Positions 25,431-38,200 are shown, numbered from the stretch's first letter. The stretch is DNA of 64,000 nt from Spirodela intermedia (GCA_902729315.2 LR746268.1:9121005-9185004), one strand, 5' to 3'. Notes: generated from the letters alone by a model not told the origin. Made by a program: numbers and translations.

Positions 25431-26700
25431 AATATTTCTCCTTGACAGATCACAAACAAGAGAGTAATTCTAGGTTTGTAGAGATATCTCCATAGGATAC
25501 ATGTCAGGTATTGAAATATGCTCTTGCTAAAAATACATCTTATGTGAATCGAATATATCTAACCTCAGTTGATTTAGAGTACCGCCATTTGAATCTATAA
25601 TTTTAAAGGCAAGCATCATTTCTCTAGGATGTACAATTGTAACTTCGTCAAAAATAATATTTTTCTCAATTAAAAGTTTAAGAGATTTATGATCAGGAAG
25701 TCATAACTTGTATCCTTTGACTCTGGAGGCATAACCGAAGAAGATACATTTCTTGGGTTTAGGATCCAACTTGACATCATTTACATGAACATATGTTGGA
25801 CAACCAAATATTAGGTCTGAATAATCATGAGGGTTACTTGACTAGACTTCTTCAGGACCTTTGAAGTTAATAGTGACGCCTAGAGAGTTTACAAGATGGC
25901 AAGTTGTAGACACTACTTCTACTCAAAAGTTTTGACTAAGACCTATAGATATTAACGTACAATGGGCTCATTCTAGTAGAGTTTTATTTATTCTTTATGC
26001 AACTCTAATTTGTTGTGAGATATAACGAATTGTCTTGTATCTGACAATATCTTCATATTTTCATAAATCATTAAATTTGGTGGAGCAAAACTCTAGATTG
26101 TTGTAAGTCCTTAACCTTTTGATTTTCTTCCTAATTTGTCTTTTGACCAAAACCTTTTATTACTTAAAATCTATAAAAATTTCAGATTTATGTTTAAGTA
26201 TAAATATCCAAACTTTTTAAGAAAAAACATCAATAAGAAATAAGAAATAATAAGCAACACCTTTTGAAAGGACATGAGAAAGATCCCAAAGATTTGAGTA
26301 GATATAATTAAGAGTACCTTTGGTCATGTGAGTTGTCATTTAAAAGCTAACTCTTTTATGCTTACCTAAAATACAATACTCACAAAATTCAACTTAGTTG
26401 GTACTTGGCCTACAAAGCAAACCCCTCTTGCTTAATAGATTAATTTCTTTCTCGCTCATATGTCCCAACCTCATATGTCATAATTTGGTGACATCTCTTC
26501 TGTCATTGAGGTAAATGTCACAACAGTTAAATTAGAAACAATGGTCCCTAATAAAGTGTAGAGGGTACCACATCTTTGTACTTTCATCACAACAAAGGCT
26601 CTTTTCTTGACTTTTATGACCTTATTTTCACCTGAATATTTACATCTATTAACTTCAAGAGTGTCCAAAGAAATGAATTTTTTCTTTAAATTGGGAATAT
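25431..26700 (-). pseudogene. Copia GAG-pre-integrase and integrase remnant
   Basis: Minus strand, lying between gag and reverse transcriptase. The frame at 26471-26668 contains CGTLYTLLGTIV, the lead-in to the gag-pre-integrase domain, and the following text near 26450 fits an LxxxRLGH-type block. An integrase C-terminal block (GYSTT-like, near 25720-25790) is degenerate. There are numerous frame breaks. Confidence 0.55.
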
Positions 26701-26939
26701 ATACAACATTAGATAATATTCTTGTGATATCATTAAATATTTTGATATGAACTATGTCAATATCAATAGTCTTACATGAGGTATTATTTCCTATTAAGAT
26801 GTTTCTATCATTGATATACTCATATGTGAAAAAGTACTCTATATAAGGAGTCTCGTCTTTGACAACATTAGCTTATGTTGAACATTCAGCAAAATTAAAC
26901 TCTTTAATGTCATTTTGTTGTATTTTGTTGAGTTTATAA

Positions 26940-27660
26940 CAATTAGCTTTCACATGTCATTACTTGCGACAATAATTATAAAAGTTATTTCTAGATTTTA
27001 ATGTGGATCTTAACTCACCTCTATTACCTCGACTTTTCTTCTTGTGTCTATCTCTTGTAATAAGACCTTCAAGTTGTTGTCCTTTCGAAGTAATAGTCAT
27101 ATCTTTGTCAATCAATTCTTTTGAAAATAAAGAATATTTAACATCTTCACTAGATATGATATCTCTACCATATAATAAAGTTTTTTGAAAGTGTCTATAT
27201 GATGGCAGTAAGAAACATAACAAAAATATAGCTTAGTCTTCCTCCTTTACTTTTTCATTAATATTTTTTAAATCTAGTAAAATAAAATTGAACTCATCAA
27301 GGTGAGCTTTAATTGATGTACCTTCTACCATCTTGAGCATGAATAGACGTTGCTTTAGAAATAGTTTGATGGTGAACAATTTGATCATATACGACGACTC
27401 CAACTTCAACCATAGTGTAGTTGTTGTAGTTTCATGAATGACCTCACACAAAACCTCATTAGACAAACTAAGATGTATTACAGTAAGAGCTTTCTTGTCT
27501 AATTTTTATTTTACTTCTATTGACATAGTGTTTAATATTTTTTTCCCCTAATAATACTTTATGTAGCCCTTAGTGGGTCAGGAGTGCTTTGATCTTGACT
27601 TGTCATATTCTGAAGTTGATGCTTCTATCAACCTTCTCAATATCAAACTTAGTAGACATC
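26940..27660 (-). pseudogene. Copia gag remnant
   Basis: Minus strand. 27233-27466 contains LWLKLESSYMIK and LKQRLFMLKMVEG, then HLDEFN and LDLKNINEKV; 26960-27223 contains LLPSYRHFQKTLLYGRD, a Lys/Arg/Ser-rich stretch and a degenerate CCHC knuckle (NYCRK). This matches the UBN2-type gag of Copia elements of the TNT1/Retrofit group. Confidence 0.75.
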
Positions 27661-27698
27661 TTGCATCTCTATTTATGCTGAAATAAGACTCTAATCAA

Positions 27699-27712
27699 GC
27701 TCTAACATCAAT
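27699..27712 (-). other. degenerate primer-binding site of the Copia element
   Basis: On the minus strand TTGATGTTAGAGCT follows the 5' LTR after a short gap. It resembles TGGTATCAGAGCT, the usual initiator methionine tRNA complement of plant Copia elements. Confidence 0.45.
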
Positions 27713-27726
27713 TTATTAGAAAATAG

Positions 27727-28219
27727 TATTTAGAACAAGATCTTAATAGACTTAGACTGACTTATTAGTGTAACGAAAAATTGAGAATACAAATACAGTA
27801 AGTCTTCTAATATATAAATGATAATAAAAATATAAAATGAGTTATAATAAAGTAGTACTTTGATTACTATAGTCTAAAGAGGATAAACATACCTCATGAC
27901 CACTAAACCAATAGAGAAGAGAGAAATGACAAGGTTTGATGAATAAAATATAATAGAGATAGTTAATAAAGTAATAATATCAGCCACCAGTGAATGAGAG
28001 AGAAATAAGAGAAGGAAAATGATGTCATAATTCATGTTGCAGCTGCTGGAGAGGATTGAGTTTCCCGTGCCTTAGATTTGTCGGTTTCCTCTCACGTTTC
28101 TCTCTCCTCGAGCTCCCTTTAAATAAAGTGACAGAAAACAATCATAAGTGAAAGCCCAGTAAAGAGGGACGTGGCCCACATGGGCCTTGCTAAAGAAGGA
28201 TGACCAAGTCACCATTACA
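27727..28219 (-). repeat. 5' LTR of the Copia element
   Basis: 493 bases matching 23150-23673. The inner terminal TG (plus-strand view) is mutated to TA. Its outer end ATTACA is followed directly by the right copy of the flanking 38-bp repeat. Confidence 0.85.
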
Positions 28220-28255
28220 TCCAACCAGTCGCGGCATGGAAACCGACGAAGTGGA
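28218..28255. repeat. right copy of 38-bp imperfect direct repeat
   Basis: Partner of 23107-23144. Its first two bases coincide with the terminal CA of the LTR. CATGGAAACCGACGAAGTGG is identical in both copies. Confidence 0.7.
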
Positions 28256-31200
28256 GCGTCAGAGATGAAAAAGGAAACAGAGGAAACTTTCATGCACGAT
28301 GACCCACCCCCCTACCTTCACCGCACGGTTAATATATAAATCTATGCGGCTTTCGGGTTTCTCACTGTTAATCTGGCTACCGATGCTGAGTTTTAGGAGC
28401 CCGGAGAGGTGGGTCGCATGGCCGTGTCAACGAGATGCCGCAGAAAGTTGGAAACTCCATCTATGGCGCCCCCCGCACACGCCGAGCCGAGATGTTGCTA
28501 TATTAACTAACTGGGTTACCCGGGCAAGAGAGCCGCCTCAATCACCTTCCTGCCACAAGTCCAGCTCCGGTCATGGGCGGTCTCCAGCACCTCCTCCTCG
28601 TAAAGTCTAAGAGGTGGGGGGTAGAAGAGATTACGGAAGATATGGGACAGCTTGTTTCTCAGATAGGCGCCGTCGAATCATTTCAGTGCTTATGAATCTC
28701 TCATTACCATCCAGAGCTTTTTCTTCTTCAGGTGCTCGTCTCGAAGGTGCATGGCCCGATTTTCGTGGGCTATGTCCAGAAGTTTGGGAGACTTGCTAAT
28801 AAGGTTTCGCGGTGACAATCTTGCAATAAGAGAGATTCAGATTTACAGTTTAGATGCACGAGACTTGGCGCTTATCTGTTCCCGTCATCGGATATCCTTG
28901 TTTATCTTTCTCTTCGTACCCCTCTTCCCTCGGTGTCTTCCACCACTCACAGACGTAGGCATTCGCTGGTTTCAAGGTTTGACGACTTCCTAGATTCACC
29001 CTGTGCGCTCTGATGTGATGGAGACTTCTCCTGAAACAGCACGGCTTCGCAGGGGACAGGACGTAGATGGTGATGAGATGTCGAGGCGATGATTCAGCCA
29101 TATCTTCTGTTGACCTTCAAGCAAGAATGAAGAAGACCTTGTCGCCTACTATTATTGCCAGGCGTTGATTACTCCATAAAGTTCGCTGCTGTCACCGAGA
29201 TGGCCTCGCCGTTTCATCGTCCGATCCCCGCAGTTAAACCCTCAGCTTGGCCAGGGATCCCCCCCTGACCTTTAAATCCTGCGATGCACTTGTATCAGAT
29301 CCCTCGTGCGGCCGTTTAGAAACTTGTATGCTTAGTAGAAGAGTTCGGTGATTCCCGAACCGAGAATAAAAATTATGAAGCTTTGGCTGGGGGTGCTGGT
29401 TTTTTACTGACTTGAACTCGGGTTTCTTCTATGATTTCATGGAGAAACAGTAGCCTGAAGAGTTTTTTGCCCGATCTCACACAGCACCGAACAAAAAACA
29501 TTGACTTGTTTAGACCCAGCGGGAGTCGACGGGCCAGTGACCTGATTAACGATAGCGGTCAGCCCATTCATCGACGGGAATAAAGCATAATCCATTACCG
29601 AATGGCTCCTTCTCCGTTCCTTGTGCAGCCCCAACCTGGCCCGCAGATCAACAGCGTATTGTCATTGGATAAATCCACGTGCAGGCTATCGTTGACGTGC
29701 AAGATATCGTTGACGTGCAGGCTTCGCGTGGAAGACCGAATAATTCATCAGGTTAGACCGGGAGTTGAGCGCAGCTTGGGAGCGAAGAACATGCGAGATT
29801 ATACTCTGCGGTCGAATGTTGATGCTTTGTCAGTGAAATATCATGCGTTGTTATGAACGTCGGGGTTGCCAGTAGGATTTCGTCCTCAGAGATTGACTCA
29901 TACATGCAATACTGGTCCAACGTGGCTCTTTTAGCACAAACGCAGATATACCAGTTTTTGCGCCGCCTATTCTGATTTTGGCCGTCTCGTCGGTGCTGGG
30001 CAGTGCAAGCCACGGTGGGTGTTATGTTGTTGGAGACAGAAATCCCCCTAGTTACCGGCGTGAACAGCGATGAGTGGGCATAAGCCTCCGCTGGGCGATT
30101 CGCGCAAGACCTGGCTGTCTATCCCAGGCACTTGATCGGAGAGCAAAGTCAGAGACACGAACAAGGACCCTCCGCCAGGTTAACTTCCTACGATCATGAA
30201 CAAGACGATGATAACGAGAGCCACAGGGGTTGGGGGTACACCGGACGTCTGTCAGGACCCAGAAATGGTTCAGGGAGTAGGCGGATAAAGTTAAAATGTC
30301 CATTAGACGTGAAGACCCCTAGTCGCCTGTGGGCGTGCTAGAGAAAAAGGGGTGAGAGGAGTCATCACCCTTTATCCATTTCCTGCCCGCAGTTCAGGGA
30401 GAGGAGATGCGGGAGTACTATGGTGCTGAAGAACGTCTGTCTATTCGTGTGGCCGCTTTTCCATTGCCGTGGGTGTTCCCTGATTTAGAGTTGGCTGCGT
30501 GCAACCAAGGACTGGTGCCTTTTCTATCATGACAGCCCCCGTTCCTCTCGGCCCGCGTACGTGTAAACGTTATGCTGAATGTGGGCAGGCCGGCTGGATC
30601 GCCGGAATAGGCGGCGGCGTCCGATGGGAATTTGTCGCGAGGATCGGCGGCTCTGTTCCCTTTTCCAACATTAATCTTCTTCTTTAGACCACCGTGACCG
30701 GACGAAGTCAGCGATTTGAAGGCGGCGCCAGGGTGGGTATGGCGGTGGCTGGATTGGCAACAGTGGAGATAGCGGCGAGGAGGGGGATCAGGGGTGGTGT
30801 CAGAATTCTCCCGCAAAATCAGATCGGAGACCTCAGACCCCGACCCGAATCAGCCGATTCCGCGTACCACGACTGGCCAGCTACCCGGCCAGCTACGCTG
30901 CTGTCATGGTCCTCTCGTGTGCAGCTACCCCGGGATTCAGTGACTAGGCGCAGGCAGGTGAGGGTCGTCGGGAAGCGGCCGCGAGCGACATCTATCCCCT
31001 GTGTTGACTGATTTCTGCGACATTGGCAGACGCCGCCAGGCGTCATAAACATCGAGCCAGCTGGGATTAATCCCCGAGGGGAAACCCATGGCTGTTCCAC
31101 AGAAGAGGTACTATTGTCTTCCCCCCGCATTGGCGACTGCGCAGAGGAACGGGTGGATGGACGGTGGAAGACCAGTTAGAGCGAAGGTGTACGTACGCTT

Positions 31201-32424
31201 ACTGCTCCTATCTTCAAAAGTTCGCCAGTCCGTCTGCGACAGCGGATCTCTCGGACCCAAGAAGAGGAGACGGCATCAATCCCACGGGCATTGAACTAGT
31301 ACCGAGAGGCAGTGTAGCAGCAGGCCATTCAGAACTCACCGGGCTTGGCGACTGTGAATCTACCCCAGGAGCAGATAGGGAGATGGTTCATCACTCACTG
31401 GGTGGATAGGGGAATAAAAATTGCCAGTGCCATTCGAACACCGCAAGGATTGATTCGAGGGGTATCATCTCTTGATTCCTGCTTAATTCCATGCATGGTT
31501 TGTTCTTTCGCGCGCTGAAGTTTCACCGGGCAATAGGTGGTCGGTGTTCGTCAACGCGTCTCTCTACCATAAGAGGGAGCGCGGACAGGCTAATGAAGTG
31601 AAGGGGTTTTCCCCGTTTAATCGAGAAAACTATGAGAATGACTACTCTTTTTCAGTATCCATAAGATCCTTATCATACTCCCCTCTCTGTTGTCTTCGTG
31701 GTAGATATGTTTATCTCTCTTGGTTCGTCAGAGAAGAGAAGACGTGAAAAGAAAACATCATGGTCTATTGCCCACCTATCTGTCTCCCCCTGCAGGAACA
31801 GGGTCGTTGGGTTGGTCTCTCGGTTTTCTTCTCTTCAGACGGCCTGATCATTTCAACGGGTGCACCGGAAAGACAAATTTGAAGCGAGTACGCTTCAAGG
31901 TGATTTCCAGGCACAGGTTTACGTTGCATTCGAGCGATCCTCGCGAAAGCAGTGAGAGACAGTGAGTGAGTGGGAGAGAGAGAGAGACGAGAGGTATTTA
32001 CACGCGGAGAAACATGCTTCATCTGCCTCTTTCTGACGAAGATTGTGAGCTCTCCTTGTTTCTTGAGGGTGCAATCCCCGTCATGAAGGGTGGTACGCCA
32101 ACTTGACAAACCCTTGAGGGAAGAGTTTGATAGCGCTCAAAAAATCCGAAGAAGTCGGAAAAATTTACAAAGTAGAGGGCAATCGGTTCAAATGCGTGAA
32201 GCAGGGAAGGACGCACGAAGCACCTGCCAAACAGATAGGATAATCGAAACGTTCCAGGCTATTCGTCCGGTTCCCTAAGGAGAAACGGGCTAGAGGCGCA
32301 ATGGAAGAAGAGGAGACCATAAAAGGGAAAAGCTCACGGCCCAGTGAGTTCCCACGACGGCCCCCATCTTCATAGATCCTGGACATCACAGGTCACCCAA
32401 AGTGAGCACGCGGTTGGTGTCATG

Positions 32425-32465
<41 letters not shown>

Positions 32466-32907
32466 TCCTATGCGGTCGGTGATCACACGACGTTCTCGAT
32501 GGAACCCATTGAAAGGGAACCACGCTGCAATTGTCATCCCTATATTGTTGTGGTTTATTTCATTATCCTACTCGGATCAGCAAGATCTGATGAAGACGTT
32601 GGCCAAGCTTTATGACGCGCTATAATGAGGCTGGGGGGAGGCCCTCTACATGTCAGAAGAGTTAAATACTCGGTTGGGAGGCATGCAGTACGCGAACAGT
32701 TTCTCTAGCGCAGTCCAATCTGTCTGGCTGAGTATCTTACCTTCGATGTGATCCGCGATGCTGGCCCCAAGTTTATCAGAGGCGTCCCCTTTTCTTACTC
32801 TAGAACATCGGAGGCTCGAGAAGTCCTTGGACTTTTTGAGTTCACCATCTCCCTCGTCTGTTCCCCCGTTCGGGTTCCTAGATCGAGACCGCCCGGTGGA
32901 TCTAAGA

Positions 32908-32955
<48 letters not shown>

Positions 32956-33633
32956 GGCTACTAGCACGTCTCCCTCTTAAATATAACTCTCAGGAAAGAG
33001 CATTCTGGGAATGGGCCGATGGATTTGCAGTAATCCTCTGACGGCAGAGAGATAAATATGGAGACTGAGGGGAGAGGTCTCGGCTCAGGATCCATCTAGC
33101 AGATGCCAATGGGCAAACAATGATTCCCCACTGTAGTGAACCTCCTCTCGCCAAAATTGTTTGCGACCAGAAGATGACAATGGTGTAGACCTCCTCAGGT
33201 CGTGTCCATCTTCTTCCTTGACTCCGGCGTCCATCGACGCAGGAGCTGAGGGGAGAGTCCGAAAACACAGAAAGACCAGGTCATCGGGGTGCCGGCCAGC
33301 GCAGAGGGAGTAGCGGAGGAAGGAGAAGGTAGGGGTAAAATCGGAACCATCGAGAGGCACAGTTAACACGCGTCAGTCGGCATGGCAGTGCCTTGTCCTT
33401 CGGTTTTTCGTCCCCTTGCACCGACACGAGTCGCGCTCTCTCTGGCCCGAACATTATGTACACTCCCCCCACCCGACCGTCTCTCACTAGGCTCTCTCAG
33501 TCTCCCCCTCTCCCTCTCCCTCAACCCGCCACACGCTGCTTCCCCTCTTTTCTAAAACCCTCAGCTTTCCTCTCCTGCACAGTTTGCGACTCCGGTTACG
33601 TTCCTCGCGACTTCTATCCCCTTATCACACTCA
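28256..33633. other. 5.4-kb region without recognisable gene, upstream of PTL
   Basis: Mixed-composition sequence with only short, unrelated open frames. It contains an 18-bp tandem repeat (29677-29730) and CT/GA tracts near 31974-31987, 32430-32463 and 32907-32953. A CT- and C-rich stretch at 33480-33560 precedes the PTL start and probably lies in its 5' UTR. It may hold distal control sequence of the developmental gene that follows. Confidence 0.45.
29677..29730. repeat. three tandem copies of an 18-bp unit
   Basis: Units at 29677-29694, 29695-29712 and 29713-29730 each start ACGTGCA and mostly continue as GGCTATCGTTG. The third copy diverges in its second half. Each unit presents an ACGTG core, and the first two end in TTG ahead of the next ACG, creating TTGAC at the two junctions. 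Confidence 0.75.
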
Positions 33634-36107
33634 ATGATGGACGCTGGGGAGCAGTATGCTCTTTCGGAGCTCCGGCACCTGATATCTGAGCCCTTCACCA
33701 GCAACCGGAGCTTGCCACTCCCGCAGCAGCCCCTTTACGAGCTCTTCCAGCTGCGTACCGACGACGGCGAACAGATGGAGGAGGTGGTGCTGTCGCCGCC
33801 CCCAAACCCGACTGCCGAAAGCCCTCCTCTTCACCCACCTCCCCCGCCTCTGCAGAAGCAGGATGGAATGGACTTCTTCCCCGGCCTCAGGGATGAGGGT
33901 GACAGCGGTTTTGGCACGGCGTCGGCCACTGGAGGCGGCGGCGTCAGCGGATGCTCCCAGGGCAGGTGGCCGAGGCAGGAGACGCTGACCCTTCTTGAGA
34001 TCAGGTCAAGGCTAGACTTCAAGTTCAAGGAGGCCCCCGAAAAGGCTCCCGTCTGGGAGGAGGTCTCCAGGTATTCCCAATTACGACTACGAATCAAGCA
34101 ACACGAATTTTCAAAAAAGAAATAACCTTGTCGTCTTGATCATATTTGCGTAACTCTCTCTACTGTTTCCCTGTTAACCCTTTCCATCCATCTTCTCCAG
34201 CCGTCTGTAGCAGAAAAGCCTCATCGCTGCCATCAGTCTTTTTCCTTCCTCTCTCTCTCTCCGCCCCCCCCCGCCCCTCTTACCCCTCAACCCACACACA
34301 CAGTCACACAGTCTTTCCATCCCCCTCTCTTTCTTCTTTCTCCGTCCTTTAGCGGTTCTGACACAGGAAAGAGACAACACCTGAGATTTGGCCAAGAGAA
34401 ATCTGGCAGCATTTCCGGTGACGTGTTTAGCTTCATCCCCGCCTTCCTCAGCGCTTCCCTCTTCAACGGGCTCTCGCTTGCACCTATGCCGCGCTTCTCT
34501 CCTCTTCATTGCTCTGCGTATTTCTTAATGAGGCAGACAGTCACATGAAGATGCAGGTTTGGTTGGCTTTCCTTCGTTCGGTGCTGGAGGAAATGGCAGT
34601 CCCGGCCTCCCATTGAATTCTTCCTCAGATTAATTCTCTTTTCGCAATGGAAAGCTATCAAGGAGCAGCACTACGTGCACTCAGGCGGATCTTCTTTGAG
34701 AAGCAAGCCGTTTTCAAGGATTGTTAGGGAATTCTATGGCGGTCGAGCCATCACCGTTTTGGATTAGTTACACCAGTGTAGGAGAAAGAAACCCTCATGA
34801 TAACATGGTCTACTTAACGATGAAGCAAATTAGACTGCTTTTCATTTTGCAGAATCCGCACTATTTCATTCCTCTTTTTTGGCAGGATCATGGCGGAGGA
34901 GCACGGGTACCAGAGGACCGGGAAGAAATGCAGGGAGAAGCTAGAGAACTTGTACAAGTACTACAAGAAGACGAAGGAGGGGAAGGCGGGCAGGCATGAC
35001 GGCAAGCACTACAGGTTCTTCCGGCAGCTTGAGGCCCTATATGGAGACGGCACCAACAATCCGATCGCAGATTCCACCAACGTCGCTGATTACTCCGTCT
35101 TTCATATGCTTACTGGTGACTCTTCTTTGGCCCCATCAAGCCAGGAAACTTTCCGGGCTCAAAAAGTCTACGAAAACGTCAGCTTGTCGAATTCATCCGA
35201 CTTCGACAGCTGGTCTTCTGAGGACGACGCTAACGTCACCGCCATGGCAAGCAGTGATCGACAGAATGGTGATAGGAAAGATGGTCGGGGATCTAAGAGG
35301 GGGAGGAAGAGCTGGAGGGCGAAGATGAGAGAATTTGTGGACCAGCAGCTGGAGCGATTCATGGCGGTGCAGGAGGCTTGGTTGGAGAAGATGCTGACGA
35401 CCCTGGAAATGAAGGAGAAGGAGAGAATATCCAGAGAGGAAGAACGCAGGAAGCGGGAAGCCGCTAGCTTGGAGGAAGAGCACAAGCTCTGGGCGAAAGA
35501 GCGGGCCTGGATCGAGGCCCGGGATTCTGCCCTCATTGAGGCCCTGGAGAGGCTCAGTGGTTGGGAGCAGAAGCCCCCTTCGCCGGATGACCTGGTCTCC
35601 ATGGACGCCGTCGAGGACAGTGACTGCCGGAATGAGCAAGATTGCGATACACGAAGATGGCCGGATCAGGAAGTCACGTGCCTAATTCAGCTCCGGACCG
35701 CCATGGAAGGGAGGTTCCAAGGAGCGTGCCCGAAGAGCACCCTCTGGGAAGAGATTTCCGCGAAGATGGCGACCTCGGGCTACAACCGCAGCGCGAAGCG
35801 GTGCAAGGAGAAGTGGGAGAATATCAACAAGTACTTCAGGAAGACCAAGAAATGCAACAAGAAAAGGAAGGAGAGCTCGCGGACGTGCCCCTACTACAAG
35901 CATCTTGATTCCTTGTACAGCAGCCAAGGGAGTGACCACAGCTGCCGGGAGAATCAATACGCTGGGGAAGCGACGGCGGCGGTGGTGGGTCCGGCGCTCG
36001 ACGGCGCTGTGGATCCAGCTAACGAGGAGAGGTATTTCCCGTTTCTCGTCGATGGGTCGACCCTGTGGGAGGGGAGCGTCCTCGACGGTGGAGCGTGCCG
36101 CCGGTGA
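33634..36107 (+). CDS. PTL: trihelix transcription factor, PETAL LOSS-like (GT-2 clade)
   Basis: Two exons, 33634-34070 and 34886-36107, giving 552 residues with matching phase 2. The start is the first of two adjacent ATGs. The N terminus has YALSELRHLI, as in PETAL LOSS. The first trihelix spans about residues 111-197 (RWPRQETLTLLEIR, then GYQRTGKKCREK and HYRFFRQLEALY), interrupted by the intron after EEVSR as in the family. The Lys/Glu-rich helix between domains covers about 290-371. The second trihelix spans about 402-490 (RRWPDQEV, then SAKRCKEKWENINKYF). Such proteins bind GT-type promoter elements in the nucleus. Arabidopsis PTL (At5g03680) limits growth between sepals and orients petals. 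It is convergent with the aldolase gene 656 bases away. Confidence 0.9.
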
Positions 36108-36762
36108 TTCATTGATCCCAAGGAAAAAGCAGATGATACGACGGGAAACAGTGTGTTGAGGATCCGATCGGCATTATTAATTTGACAATGGCAAATATAT
36201 TATCTGATAACTACATCCAATCATTCCCTGCTCATGATTAGATCAACGAGTTGACCTTCTTCGGGGGTTGGGCCAAAGGAAATTTGGGCTGAGCGTCCCT
36301 CTCTCTCTCCTACCTCCTCTTCCCCCGAGCCGTTAAGTTTAGTGGCCGCGGCTCCCCGGAAGGGAGGGGGGTCACGCAGAAGGTCTCCGAAATGGCGATG
36401 CCCACCCTTACAAGAGAACGCATATCGGCCGAGTTGAGGTTCCTGCGGGCGAAGGAGACTGCTAGTCGCCAGAGTGTAGCCGTGCACTAGAGCAAGGTCC
36501 CAACCAACAGTCTGGGGAAAAAGGAAGCTCGTAAAGAAACCCCGGTAAAAGAGACGAAGATTGAAGATCCAAACCCGGAGCATCAGCACGACCAGCGGCA
36601 TCGGAGTACCGTTCGAACCGGGGGAGAGCGTTGTGGCTTATTAAACAACAAGGGGGACGGGGAGGGAAGGGAGCTCTAAGAACTCGTGTCGGGAATGCGA
36701 AGACCTGGGTTCGCTGTCATCAAAACGAGAGTCGCCGGACAGAAAAGAAGCACAAAGCGAGA
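36108..36762. terminator. shared 3' region of PTL and aldolase
   Basis: The 655 bases between two convergent stop codons hold both 3' UTRs. No gene is seen. No clear polyadenylation signal can be assigned to either side. Confidence 0.4.
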
Positions 36763-38200
36763 TCAATATTTGTAGTCTTTGACGTGAAGGCTCTCGGAGA
36801 CTGCCTCTCCCATTGCGGCATCCCCCTTGTAGGTCCCCAGAGTGGCCGCAGAGTTTGCTTTGCACCTGGACAGGAAGGCGGCCTGTGCCTTATCAAGGTT
36901 CTCCTCCTTTCCAGCCCACGCCTTCAAAGTACTCTGCTGCAGCGCACGACCGAAGGAGAAGGTAAGCGACCATGGCTTCTTCCCCTCCAACTGGTTCATC
37001 GCATTGAGGTTCAGCGTGGCCTCCTCCTCGCTCTGCCCACCGGAAAGGAATACGATGGCAGGAACAGCCGCCGGAACAGTCCTCTGCAGGGCCCGGACTG
37101 TGTACTGCGCTACCACTTCCGGCGCCACCTTCTGTGCCTCCGAGCCAGGGGTGACCATGTTGGGCTTCAGCAGGGTGCCCTCCAGAAGCACATGGTGGTC
37201 GCTCAGTGCCTTGTAGACGGCGGCAAGGACCTTCTCCGTCACGGCCGCGCAGATGTCAATTCCGTGAGACCCATCGACGAGGATCTCAGGTTCGACGATG
37301 GGGACGAGGCCGTTCTCCTGGCAGATGATGGCGTACCTCGCCAGCCCATTGGCGTTCTCGCTGATGGCTAGCTGAGACGGCTCGGTTGGGCCAATCTTTA
37401 GAACGGCCCGCCACTTGGCGAAGCGAGCCCCGGCTTCGTAATACTTGGCGCAGCGCTTGCCGAGATCGTCGAGGCCCTGCGTCGTGGTTTCGCCGTCGGT
37501 GCCGGCTAGCTCAACCGTGCCCTTGTCGACCTTGATCCCGGGGAGCACGCCCCCCTCGCTGAGGATCTTCACGAAAGGTTTCCCACCCGCGGTGTTCTGG
37601 TAGAGGGTCTCCTCGAAGAGGATGACTCCGCTGAGGCATTCGAACGCTCCCGGTGTGGTGAAGAGGAGCTCGCGGAGGGCCCGCCTATTGGACTCCACGT
37701 TCTCGACGTTGATGCTGGCCAGCCGCTTGCCGATCGTCCCAGTCGACTCGTCGGCGGCAAGGATTCCCTTCCCAGGCGTCCCGATGTAAGCCGCATTCTT
37801 GATGAGCTCCTCTGCAAGAACAGACCAACCATTATTATAACAAGCGACACAGGGAATCTGATCGCCAGAATAATCAAGCAGGAGACTTTTCGGAGCTTGT
37901 GCACGGTGGGGGGAGGAGACAACCGAAACCCGATTTGAAACCCGGAGGGGAAGTGCTTAGCCGCTGCTAGGACTCCGCCGGAGACCCGCAAGCTGCCCTA
38001 GACAGGCACACTCATGGAGTCAACGTGCCGGCGGGCCTGGGCCTTACCTTCCGAGACTCGTCAGAAGGATGAGTCCCGGCGCCATAATGCAGAGTCCACC
38101 TCAAAGCGAGGGGGAAGAAGGCCGGCTAGAGAGAGAGAGAGGGGTCGACGGAGAGGACGGGAGAATGCTCACCAGCGTACTTCCCGCAGTAGGCAGACAT
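36763..38200 (-). CDS. FBA: fructose-bisphosphate aldolase, cytosolic, class I
   Basis: Two exons on the minus strand, 38200-38173 (MSAYCGKYA) and 37811-36763, giving 358 residues, the standard length of plant cytosolic aldolase. It interconverts fructose-1,6-bisphosphate with dihydroxyacetone phosphate and glyceraldehyde-3-phosphate in glycolysis and gluconeogenesis. Visible motifs are [10 protein letters not shown] near residue 28, FAKWRAVLK near 145, and the Schiff-base lysine in [11 protein letters not shown] near residue 225. [10 protein letters not shown] follows and the protein ends with the conserved C-terminal tyrosine. There is no transit peptide. The 28-base first exon is typical of cytosolic aldolase genes. 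The intron is 361 bases. The likely Arabidopsis counterpart is FBA4 (At5g03690). Confidence 0.95.

Larger units (their letters stand above)
23150..28219 (-). mobile_element. near-complete, inactive Ty1/Copia element with two LTRs
   Basis: About 5.07 kb in minus orientation: 5' LTR at 27727-28219, a degenerate initiator-Met primer-binding site, gag, integrase, reverse transcriptase and RNase H, then the 3' LTR at 23150-23673. Read on the minus strand, the LTRs start TGTAA and end in AACA or a mutated form of it. The internal frame is the single Copia polyprotein order, broken by many stops and frameshifts, so it cannot be active. The two LTRs differ by scattered substitutions, mostly transitions, and a 30-base length difference, showing an old insertion. 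Confidence 0.85.

Noticed and set aside
29677-29730. Considered as a CRISPR-like or satellite array
   Set aside because: Only three contiguous units without spacers, in a plant nuclear genome.
36631-37371. Plus-strand frame antisense to aldolase
   Set aside because: Shadow frame of a highly conserved aldolase exon.
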